Source: Marsupella aquatica
Lineage: Eukaryota; Marchantiophyta
Reading direction: 5' to 3'
DNA length: 64,000 bases
NCBI GenBank assembly: GCA_973895155.1
Contig: OZ316893.1
Span: 13,640,001-13,704,000 of the forward strand
In this document: positions 44,992 to 54,865 of the stretch, in pieces
Layout of the letters: each line of letters begins with the position of its first letter
Numbering within the stretch: the stretch's first letter is position 1
Made by a program: the position numbers and the translations under genes
The notes under the pieces: generated by a model
Told to the model about the DNA's origin: nothing
What the model saw: the letters and a program-made list of their open reading frames with translations, nothing else
Database searches by the model: none

Positions 44992-46547
44992 CCTGGCACC
45001 ATCTCCTTATCTGACTCATCATGCCATCTGGCTCCAGTCTCATCTTGCTGACTGGTACATGGATTGCGGCTTAATCCATCTGCATCCAAGTTCACTTTTC
45101 CAGGCCTATGCACCACCTGGAAATCATACTCCTATAACAACAATGCCCATCGTGCAAGCTTCCCTGTAAGTTTGTCAGACTCCATTAACCACTTAAGAGG
45201 CTGATGATCAGTGATCAAGGTGAAGGGGTTATCAAACAAGTAGCAACGAAAGTGTGCAACAACCCACACTGCTGCCAAACACTCTCCCTCATAAGAGCTA
45301 TACTTAGCCTCTGCTGAATTGTTTGATCTACTGGCATAAGCCACAACAAACTCATTCCCCTCATCATCCTTCTGAGTCAGCACTGCTCCAAGTCCTACTC
45401 CACTCCAATCAGTGTGTAGCTGAAATGGTCTGCCTGAAATGGGTCTTCTCAAAATAGGGGATGATGCCAACCTTTGCTTCAACTCCTGAAAGGCATGCTC
45501 CTGGTCATCACCCCAAATCCATTCCTGATCCAACTTAGTGAGTATGATCAAAGGTTTAGCAAGCTGGCTAAATCCTTTAACATACCTCCTGTAGTAGCTC
45601 GCCAATCCCAAGAATGCACGAACTCTACTCACATCAGTAGGACAAGAAATTTGTGTAATGGCCTCCACTTTAGTCTGTTGTACACCTAATCCCCCTGGGT
45701 ATATAGTGTGGCCCAAATACTCAATCTGGTCTTGGAAGAACTTACACTTGCCAGGATGGAGCTTCAACCCATGTGCTCTCAATCTCTCCAACACAATCTG
45801 CAAGTGCTGTTGATGTTCTTCCACAGTAGAAGAATAGACCAAAATATCATCAATATAACATCTGACAAAATCCAAACCTGCAAGGATTCGATCCATGACT
45901 CTCTGGAACTCAGCTGGTGCATTCTTCAACCCAAATGGTAAGAATAACCACTGATACAAACAATCTTTGCCATAAGAATCAATCCCCTAGAATGCTGTCT
46001 TGGACCTGTCAACATGCCTAATTGGAAGCTGATGGTACCCTGCCCTCAGATCCAATGAACTGAAAACCTTTGCATGCCCCACAGCATCAAAGATCTCCTC
46101 AGGTGTGGGCATGGCATATCGATCAGATTTTGTCTGGCGATTAATAGGTCTGTAATCACCACACATGCGCCTATCTGTGTAATTGCCATGCACATCCTTC
46201 TTGGCTGGCATCACTGTGGCAGATGCATACTCCCCATATGAAATCTCCACCAATCCAGCCTCCAACAAATCTTGAGTTTTGCTTTGAATCAGAGCTCTCT
46301 CCATGTCACTATAATGGTATGGTCTACGAAAGATTGGCGCATCACTAGCCAATTCAATCTGAATACCAGGGCCCTTCAGTGTCCCCAAATCCTTCATGTT
46401 GAATGCAAAACAATTCCAATAACTCTTCAAGAATCGATGCATGCAACGTCTCTTCTCCCTTGTTAACTTAGGGCCAAACTGTGGTTCCCAACTCTCCACC
46501 AAATCCCTAATATCTCTTTGTAGGGTAGAAGAGATAGCCGATGATTG
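44975..46547 (-). pseudogene. gypsy reverse transcriptase and RNase H
   Basis: The frame is continuous with the methyltransferase upstream. RT motifs are in order: DYRPINRQT near 46150, SSLDLRAGYHQLPI near 46020, FGLKNAPAEFQR near 45920, the active site YIDDILVYS near 45840 and YLGHTIYPGG near 45700. The tether SYYRRYVKGFSQLAKPL and RNase H (HTDWSGVGLGAVL, SSYEGECLAAVW, LITDHQPLKWLM) follow. In-frame stops are TAGs at 45987-45989, where tryptophan is expected (G-to-A), and at 45132-45134, where glutamine is expected (C-to-T). Catalytic aspartates are intact. Confidence 0.94.
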
Positions 46548-46550
46548 CTA

Positions 46551-47816
46551 TTTAGCAGTAGATTGAGCAGTCCCTTCCTGCTCAACAATCTGTCCAGCCT
46601 TGGCCAATCCTGCCATAGATCCATGGACTGTCTGCTCGCCCCCAGCTGTGGTCAATACTGTCTCAGTGGACCGCAAGCTCACCAAGGGACAATCAGTAAT
46701 TCCAGCAGAGCACATCCGCAACTGTTCAGCTACTCTCAAGCTGATAATCCAAGTCAAACAATTCAGGTCCATTGCTTGACCAAGAACTTGGCGCCGCAAA
46801 CCCTCTGACACAGAGACAACTGCAGTGGTGCCAGTCAAAAATCCCATAGCACGCTCTCTCTCATCAACAGTAGGCTCCACTAACTGCTGGAGAGCTGTGT
46901 CTCACACAAGTCCAGGGCCACCTACTCTGAATGCATATGAAGCAGAGTGGCTTACAAGAGTGGGTAATGCACAACGTGGGCGCCCAATTGCATTGACCAT
47001 TGCCAATGGAGGTCTATCAGGTTGGGTCACACCCTGTGCCCGACGCCCTAGATCCAAAATATCATCCACCACTAAGGCTGGTGAGCGTGGAATGCTGTCA
47101 AATGCGCGCTTCAGCACCTCATATGGGATCAAATTAGTCCACCACAAGCGTGGATAATGTGCACGAGAACCCACACGTGCAGCATCCAATAACACAGCAG
47201 GTCCAATCCAAGACCTCACCTGGTGAACACTGGCAATAATTCGACTACGATCATCACCTAACAATGGCACATTCTCCAAAATGTATGCTGGAGACTATGT
47301 CTGATGTAGCTAGAGATGACGCAGCACCCGTAACATCTCCCAAAACAATGCAGAGCGTGGATCATGAAGTCCATGCCCAATGCCAGCTCTAGATTAGCCC
47401 TGACATGGCCAACCAGCAATCACCAAATCAATGGGGCTAACACGATGTAGATGATCCGCCCCCAACAATGAAATATCAGCAGGTAGTGCATGTTGATAAC
47501 CACGAACAACATCCACTGGCAGCAATTGTGGATATCTATCCACCAACATAGCCACATGTCGCAATGAGACTCTCCGTGCTGTCTCATCTGTCTCCACATA
47601 CAAATAACGACGCACATGAATTCCTGCCTGAAGAACTGTAGCCAATCCAGTGCTAATCCCACCAAAAAGATCCAACAAACAAATACCCTCCGGTGGATAT
47701 TGCCAAGCAATAGGAGTGGTATCCAATGGTGAAAGAGTCACAGGTCCATCTGCAAGAGACTGCTCTGCTCCTGACTGTGGTGTAAAAGCATGACGCCATG
47801 CATCATGTACCAATCA
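46551..47816 (-). pseudogene. DNA (cytosine-5) methyltransferase domain inside POL
   Basis: This lies in the same frame as protease before it and RT after it. Motif I (LLDLFGGISTG, about 47647-47682) would bind S-adenosylmethionine. DLVIAGWPCQG (near 47397-47430) is motif IV with the catalytic Pro-Cys. ILENVP (near 47266-47284) is motif VI with the base-contacting Glu. SRAHYPRLWWTNL (near 47125-47165) matches the motif VIII region. Near the end come ERERAMGF and a motif X-like LGQAMDLN (near 46770). Motif order and spacing are those of a full C5 methyltransferase core. In-frame stops at 47394-47396, 47310-47312 and 47295-47297 replace probable glutamines, and TGA lies at 46902-46904. An intact relative would methylate cytosine in DNA. 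Site preference and class are undetermined: the PCQG is bacterial/DNMT1-like while SRAH...N recalls DRM/DNMT3. Confidence 0.9.
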
Positions 47817-48860
47817 TGCTGCTGCCTGTGGCAAGGCTTGTGCAGTGCCCCACACTGGTGGCACAACACTGCCAACAGGTAATCCTCGCATGATGTGCTC
47901 CTCATGAGACTCCTCCAATGGTGGAACATCGGCTGCATGCGCATTACCTTCAATCAAATCATCAGGTCCAGCAATTACACCACTGAATGCTGCCAAAGAT
48001 AATGGTGAGGATTTAGGGCCTCCCACAGGTCCACTAAATCTCACTGAAAATTTGCTCAATCGAGCATCTCCTAACTGCCAATCAGGTCTATATGACACTG
48101 ATTCCTCCCAAAAATCAAGAATAAATCCCATGGGGTAGAGCACTGTACATCCCACCAACACATCATATGACTCTGCCTTAGTCAAAATAGCTCACGCCTG
48201 TATCTGTGAGCTATCTGTGGTATGACCTTCCTGAATCCTCAAATCAAGTGGTCTCCTGGTGATATGCTGTGTAGGTGTAGGTCCCCCCAATGAAGTCTGA
48301 ATGGGAAAGGGACAATCCTCCAAATCCTTTGGACGGAATCCCAATCCACGTATGGCAGACTTCCCCAACATCAAGGGCTGAGCACCAATATCCAATAACA
48401 CTCTCTCTGGCTGGTATACTGCTCCAAAAGGCCCAACTAATCGAAAGATACCACTCCGATTATCCAATGACACAACACTAGGTTTAAACCTAGTCCTCTC
48501 AAATGCAAGGCGTGCTGGTAAATCCACCAACCTCGCTGCTGCTGCATGCCATGTCTCACTAGTAGCAGTAGGTGGTATGGTCTTCACTGCTTCAACACTG
48601 CAAGCTGCTTCTGCATGGGAAGCAACAACTGGAGTGTCCTCACAGAGTGTAGCTGCCAATCTGAACACTTCTGCAGGACCAACTCCCAAGTTCAGCATGT
48701 CTATCGCTGAAAATAATGGGGCGCGTACCATGGCAGTAGCCGCCCCCAGCAAGGTACCTATCATCCCTACTGCATCACTACCTGATTCTGCCAACTTACA
48801 CACATCAGGGTTTGTCTGAACCGAATTCATAGAGGCAGTGTGAACTGTCTCTGACAATGT
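47817..48860 (-). pseudogene. gypsy aspartic protease and linker
   Basis: A retroviral-type protease motif reads VLLDIGAQPLMLG (near 48360-48400), with D-I-G in place of the common D-T/S-G. About 75 residues later comes AESYDVLVGCTVLYP, the typical region after the flap in this group. The frame is the same as the methyltransferase. TGA codons at 48192-48194 and 47814-47816 interrupt it and are most simply former CGA or TGG codons. The ~120-residue linker before the methyltransferase has no recognisable fold. Confidence 0.85.
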
Positions 48861-50539
48861 AAAAGACTGAGGAAGCTTTGTCTACCGACGTGCATCCCCC
48901 CTCTATGGATCTAGCTCCACTACTGCTCCTTGGGGCTCAAGAGCTTTGGCTGCCCCACGTGTCAAAGCTGCTGATGCATCAATATGTGTAGTGCCACACA
49001 TGAATCCCATGGTGGCAAGATCTCCATCAGCTCCATAAGATGTGGAAGGACCATGGGATGTGGAAGGTCCATAGGATGTAGATGCCCATCACCAGAAGTA
49101 GGTCTCACCTGGGAACTAGCCATGGCAGCTAGCTGTTGCTCCAATTGAGCAATCTTAGCATCCTTTAGATCTATGGTTACAGCAGGGGCAGCGTCACCTC
49201 CCTGTCTCCCTGCATGTGGCATGCCACGACCACGTCCACCACCTCTACCTCCTCCTCCTCTTCCCTGATCATGTGTACAGGATCCTCCTCTCCGTAACTC
49301 AGGATGGAGTGAGAAACACCTATCTTTGGTGTGTCCAGGAGCTCCACAATGATCACACTGTCACTGATCAGGTGCTGCTGCTCCTCCTGATCCTCTGTGA
49401 TCTGGGCAATACCTCTGTGCATGATCCCCACCACAGGTCCAACATCCTGACTGCTGTCTAGCATAAGAGGGCACAGGTCTCTGGCTGGTAGACTCTCGTG
49501 CAATAGGCTTCTCCCTTTGGCTCTTCCGTGCAATAGGCTGTGGTGTAGATGTAGATGCAGCCTTTGGTGCTTCCTTGGCAAATCCGGAAGTCACCACCTT
49601 CTCATTCACCATATTGAGCTCAATACGCTCAGAAAGGGTGAAAACAATTGCTAATGTGGGATCTGCATCCCTAAGCAGAGTGACATCTCTCACTCTGCAT
49701 CGCAATTCTCTGTCTAGAATTGCATACCAAAACTGGACTGCTTGAGCCTCTATCACTTCCTTGGTGACAGTGATCAATCTGCGCATACGAGTATATGCCT
49801 CACGTAGACTCTCTCCAGTCTTGCGCTGGAACTCCTGGAGACCCTTCAACTTATCAGTTCTCACACCCTGATAGTTCTGCTTCAGTACCTCAAAGAATTC
49901 CACCACAGGATTAAATGCTGGCGTAACTCCAGTTCCTGTCATAATCACACTGGCAGGAGTAGCGGTGGATGCTACTGGAGTGCTGCTAGTGGATGGTGTG
50001 CCACTCTGGCTAGTGCTGCTAGAAGAGGCAGCAGCTGTGGCAATGGGTTGGGCAGCCGCACTAGTGCCATAGGTGATGGACACGTAATTAGGTGACCAAT
50101 GCTGCCTCCATGCCTCAATCTCAACCAAATGAGTCTTCCGAAACTCATGGTAGTCATCCATGGGTGGCCCCACCAAATGCTGAAATAATCCCTTCCATGC
50201 CATGAAAGGGGTAAACAACGTGGCGTTACGCAATGTCTGTATATCGCACCACGTATCAAACTCCTGGATGAAGTCATCCAGATCAATTGTGCCAACTGCA
50301 CCAGAGTATCGTCGTGGGCCCTTTGTAGCCCCGTACATCTCGTCCATATCCCACAACAAAGATGCAACCACCTGATGACGAGGAGAACTGGTCATTGAGT
50401 CCTCGTCGGAATCACTGTCTAAAGCTGCACTGCTGACTGCTACCAATGCCGCTGGCCAAAACTGTGCCCCACTCCGAGTGAAACCGGTTCGTCGTCCATC
50501 GGGTAATCCAACAGCACCAGAAGAATCCATGGTGACCAA
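48861..50539 (-). pseudogene. gypsy GAG with two CCHC zinc knuckles
   Basis: The frame starts at ATG 50539 (MVTMDSSG) and runs to a TGA at 49361-49363. The same frame then continues through a Gly/Arg-rich tract and a short coiled coil (LEQQLAAMA) to a frameshift near 49085. From there to 48860 the POL frame is open apart from TAGs at 48903-48905 and 48882-48884. The capsid-like region (about residues 90-300) has the FQRKTGESLREAYTRMRRL motif of Ty3/gypsy Gag. Two zinc knuckles lie on either side of the TGA: CWTCGGDHAQRYC and CDHCGAPGHTKDRC. The TGA is most simply a former CGA. Gag would package RNA and enzymes. Confidence 0.88.
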
Positions 50540-51821
50540 CCCTAACCTAATCTATGTGCTAACCCTAAGGGCAATCTATCCCTGTCAGCACCACAAGCAC
50601 TCACCATGGTGTGTTGGGCATCACTCCAACATCACCAGGAGAGAAATACATAGCACAACTAGAATGTCCGGTTGCAAACCCGGATCACTCCGGTAGAATC
50701 AAGCGCCAACGCCAACTAACATGGCGCATAAACAGGAAGCATGTGTGGAGAGGATCCAACAACAAGAAGAGGATTTACCACAACTCTCCACACCAATCAA
50801 TCAGAAATATATGTAAATAATATGCATATAGTTCAATGTAGGGCCTTCATAATAGGTCTCAAGAATCCCGCGTCAAATATTCAAGAATCCATCGCAAACT
50901 AGCTAAAACAGAGTATCTAGATGAATTCAAAAGTGCATAAAACCCCTAAGGCCTCATTCCTTGGACATCAAATGTGGAAGGAAGCATGTACAATGCACCA
51001 CATAGAAACTTGCTAGTTAAGCGCATGAGAGGAGGAATAACTTTGGGATGGGTGACCTCTCACTTGTCATTATGCACCAAATCTGCCACTCCAAAATGGC
51101 AGCACTTGCAACTACTCCTCACGTACCAGCAAGCTGGCCCGCCCGCTCCTGCTCCGCCCTCACGCCCCTCGTCCCGAGTTGCCTCGAAGCCTCGAAACGC
51201 TGAGATGAGCCAAAGAGTGAGCCCTTCACGCCCGCAACGCTTCGCTATGCCGAATCGAGTTTCAGATTTCCGTCTCTCAGTTTCCCTTCACAGAATGACG
51301 GATAGTCGGGAGTTGCGGATCAGCTGCGAGCAGTCGGCGCCCTGTCGATCGGATTCGCGAGTTGCAGCAACTTCGCGCGGATTGGCCCTTCCACATAATC
51401 GCGCGGAGCATCGGCAGATCGCCACTTCACTTGCGCCTTATCACAGTAGTCGAAAATCAGATCTGAAGCCTCGCGGATGACTTCCACTGTTCGACGATCT
51501 GCCAACATTCGCGGAATGCTTTCCTCCACGAAAACCAACATTCAAACTCGGCTACAATAGCAGCGTTATGTGCCCAGATCCGGTGACACAATGAGCGATC
51601 TGCGATCTTCAACGATCTGCGATCTCTCTCCTCAAAATAGCATTCGCCAACACAAACTGCAGCAGATTGAAGGACTAACAATCTACTCAATGAGATCCGA
51701 GATACCACGGATCCATGCAACAGATTGAAACGATTTCCACAAACCGTCACCAACTCAATCAATCCGAAACGAACTTCTGTTTGCACAGTCCGCACAACAG
51801 AGTTCGCATCTGATCTTTCAA
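50540..51821 (-). other. Leader of the gypsy element; no canonical tRNA primer site seen
   Basis: About 1.28 kb separates repeat A from the gag start. On the minus strand it begins TTGAAAGATCAGATGCG. This lacks the TGG expected of a tRNA 3'-end primer-binding site and only weakly resembles the initiator-Met site. A GC-rich patch at 51150-51480 has open frames in both directions with no recognisable domain. Confidence 0.55.
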
Positions 51822-51823
51822 TG

Positions 51824-52152
51824 TAATCTCCACACAATCGGCACAACGATCCCGGTCAACAATACCCCATCGATCCCGCACCGATCCGATCACACATGTA
51901 TGTCAAGCCAACGCACCTTGCACTACTCAAGGAATCCACGTTACACAAAGCGGAGCTCACAGCCACCATAGCCACTCAAGCTCCTCTCTCTCCAAGGCTC
52001 AACATTGAAAGATGACCTTTCAATGCCTCACAAGTGAGAAGTACCCTCTCACACAAACCTGAAGGAACCTTATCGGCTCCAATAGCACTCATACCAAACG
52101 TACATACTCTAATAGCACGATATGCTACTACACTACTCAGAATGGTGTGACA
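51824..52152 (-). repeat. Terminal repeat segment A, outer copy (truncated 5' LTR)
   Basis: 329 bp, same length as 42779-43107. It stands alone at this end: the 136-bp segment B that would complete the LTR is absent. Its outer end GGTGTGACA meets the CATG duplication. Its inner end reads GGAGATTACA on the minus strand, a plausible LTR 3' terminus. Confidence 0.93.
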
Positions 52153-52156
52153 CATG

Positions 52157-52289
52157 TCTCATAGAAGCAACAAACTACCATCATGTTTAGTCCCATGAAA
52201 CTAGTCCCCTTTGTCTCATCTTTATGAGACTACTTACAGCCCCAAGAGAAGTGAGTTGAATTGGCTTTTCACCTGGTTCATCAACATCA
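52157..52289. repeat. 160-bp tandem repeat, copy 2, right part
   Basis: It resumes the tandem copy broken at 42641 by the gypsy insertion. Together with 42615-42641 it makes 160 bp, equal to copy 1. Confidence 0.9.
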
Positions 52290-53930
52290 AGAGCCACTCT
52301 GACAATACCATCAATGTCAAGGGCAACCTGCTTCCTTCAAAATTCACTCAGTAATTTGCTATGATATTCTGAAGCTCAATTGTGAGTTGGTTTGTAGACC
52401 ATACACCATTGACATTAAGTGACAAACTGGTCCTTATCATTGATTCTTGTGCATAAAACATGCCATGTCAGTCAACAAAATTGTTCACCTTAGCTAGAGA
52501 GTCCCTAGCCTATGTCAAAAACTAATGCTTGCCTGGATCTATCAATTCCCTACAGGTACCTGGTGTCCCAATTTTCATGCACTGTTCAGCAAGCAACATC
52601 TCTGCCTTCTTCTCTTCCCACCTCTTTGTCTAAACATCTTTTACCTTTGAAATCACAAATGAATCACACTGGTGGCAAAGGTAAGTTGAATTTGATACCA
52701 GATCTCTCTCATAATGTCTTACAAAGCAGCAATGGTACCTGGTATATGGTTGTGCCCATAGTAATTGTCCATCAATTGAATCAGTTAACATTCAAGAACA
52801 ACTGACTTTGGAGAATTATATGTGCATGATGCTCAGCCAAATTGGCAATGTTGGGCTCTTGGAAAGCACACCTAACGAAGTTTCTAATGGTAGAAGGATG
52901 GGGAGTTTTCATCAATGATGAGAGAGAAAGACAAAAATGAATATTTCACTGGTTGCTTCAAGAAAACAATAGCATAGTTTGACTCAGCAAAAAAAACAAT
53001 TCTAGACTTGAAATTGTCTAGTGCAACAAACAAAGACAAAAAGATACACATACTACATTACCAGTGACATTTTGACATAATCCTGATTCTCTTTCCCTTG
53101 CTCTAGCAAATCCAGCTATGATGAGCAACCCACATCCTTCCCATGTTCTCAACCAGTCAATCTTGCACAAACATTAAGCCAAAACACAAGGAAAACTTTA
53201 CTACGCACATATATACAAACACATATGGCTGCTGATATGCATACCATTGGAATGGGTTACCACTAAAAACATTAACACCTCTAACTATCAATTTTTAACA
53301 AATTGGAGGTGACAGTAAATAGTGTGACTTGTCTGGAAATTCAAGAGCTACCCCTAATTAGTGTGTGGATGTGACACTAATTGCTTAGTGACAGTAAGGC
53401 CCAACTCGCAAGGCCCAAATTGCATGTGAAGGGGTAATCGTTGCTTGCAAGCAAACAACAAAAAACTTACCAATGTGAGTTTAAAAAAAAAACCAATTCA
53501 CTATCAAAGTTAGTCCATAGCTAGCCAAAACTTGGCTAATAAAATACCATTTTTGGAACTACTCTTTTGGCTAGCCAACTCGCTAGCCATGTGGAGTCTT
53601 AGAAATTCACTCAAAATATAAAAGTGAGGCAAACAAACAAAAGAAGTTAAAAACCACTAGGGACTAGTGAACAACATTCTCCTTGCTCTCAAAAATTCCT
53701 GCCTGCTCGCATGCTTGGTTTGTAATATGGCCGGCTTTCTACAGGGCTGCCACATGCGAGTTGGGTCTAAATTCTGTGAGGAGTGTACCTTAATTTTGAA
53801 CTTCTAAAAGAGAACCGACCAGGTCCACCCCAAGCCTCAATCCCATCCATGATTTAAGCTTATCCTAAAATGGTGCCTTCACACATGTCGCTGGGCGTTT
53901 GTTCGTCGTCATTCTGACCCACTTGGCTCA
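52290..53930. other. Intergenic stretch without a recognised gene
   Basis: AT-rich DNA with scattered short frames, such as 52512-52805 plus, and no domain or splice pattern I can support. CTAGCCA phrases recur at 53515-53590. Confidence 0.5.
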
Positions 53931-54276
53931 TCTCCACAGCAAATCATATGTGGAAAGCCCGATCCATCGCGAAAAGGTCTGAATTTGCTTTACTGTGTAG
54001 CGTCGATCGTCTCTTGAAAGTCTTCCTGTCCATTTGTTTGTGGTTCCGAGTTTCCGACCCACTTCGACGAATCTTCCCTTTGAATTGATTTCTGTGCATT
54101 TGCCCTATCCATCCATTCCTGAAAGCTTGAAGCGAAGATGAACATGACGAATCGCAAACCAGTCAAATGCACCGGCTGATGCAACAGCGAGCGAGCCAGG
54201 CTGCAATTATTGCGTGCTTGATGTGTTGCTCTGTGCGGGATAATTGCGATTTGTTTATCGGTTCATCGACGACACG

Positions 54277-54376
54277 AAGCCAGGAATTGCTGCTGTGGCA
54301 GTGAAGAACGAAGCTGTCACTCAGCGACAGCTCTTAGCGGGCTCCGTATCGTGCTCCTTTCTTTGCTCGATTTCAG
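54277..54376 (+). pseudogene. Duplicated, inactivated first exon of the Mog1 gene
   Basis: It aligns with Mog1 exon 1 at 59333-59431, including 5' flank (CATCGACGACACGA) and the splice donor CAG-GTGCGTTTT. The start codon is AAG instead of ATG, there is one extra base, and the FGGS codons have become LAGS. Similarity extends on both sides, roughly 54190-54620 against 59234-59680, including GATTCCCTC.CTCCC.TGC and CTCTGATTTC.GT. It is a segmental duplication of promoter, exon 1 and part of intron 1. Confidence 0.88.
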
Positions 54377-54865
54377 GTGCGTTTTTTGTCATCGGACCAA
54401 GTAGTTAGTCAGAGACTGTCCGACTCCGTATCATTTGTGATTGTTGGTTCCAGGTTCTCTTCCCATTCGTTGCCGATCGAAGAGGCGATGCCGCCTGTCC
54501 TGTCAGTTCTCATGGCACGAGGAGGATGAATGATTCCCTCACTCCCCTGCTTCCGTTTCTCGTTCCGCTCTGATTTCGGTCCCAAATGTATACGCCCAGC
54601 GTATGACAGTCGGTGACCATTTTTCTGCCGTTGAAGCCTGTCCTAAGGCCTTCACGACACAACTCACTAGGGAGATCTTCTCCTCATGATTTTTCGGTAA
54701 TGCTTTGGTCGATTGGACATTCTTCGGGTAAATTTTGACATAGAATTTGTGCTCTATCGATTCGGGCGCCATCTCCTCGTACAACCGTAGTGGAACTACC
54801 AGCTGAATACATTTCCCGTGATTTCAGAGAATCAATCTACTCATCAGAGTGTGCTCGAAGTTGGA

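Larger units (their letters stand above)
42642..52152 (-). mobile_element. Ty3/gypsy retrotransposon with in-frame DNA methyltransferase and PHD finger; split terminal repeats
   Basis: The insertion is bounded by TGTCGTGCGC at 42642 and GGTGTGACA ending at 52152, with CATG on both sides (42638-42641, 52153-52156). The uninterrupted tandem copy at 42455-42614 contains CATG once, which confirms the duplication. On the minus strand the order is repeat A, leader, gag, protease, cytosine methyltransferase, RT/RNase H, integrase, PHD finger, purine tract, B, GC, A, B. Integrase after RT and an HHCC-DDE integrase place it in the Ty3/gypsy order. The two A copies (329 bp) differ at about five sites and the two B copies (136 bp) at three, about 1.5-2 per cent. 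The coding frame has about a dozen stops and three frameshifts, so this copy is defective. Confidence 0.93.

Noticed and set aside
47420-47953. Alternative minus-strand frames opposite or across the methyltransferase region
   Set aside because: They are rich in Met, Cys and Trp, with no motif. The frame shared with protease and RT carries all methyltransferase motifs.
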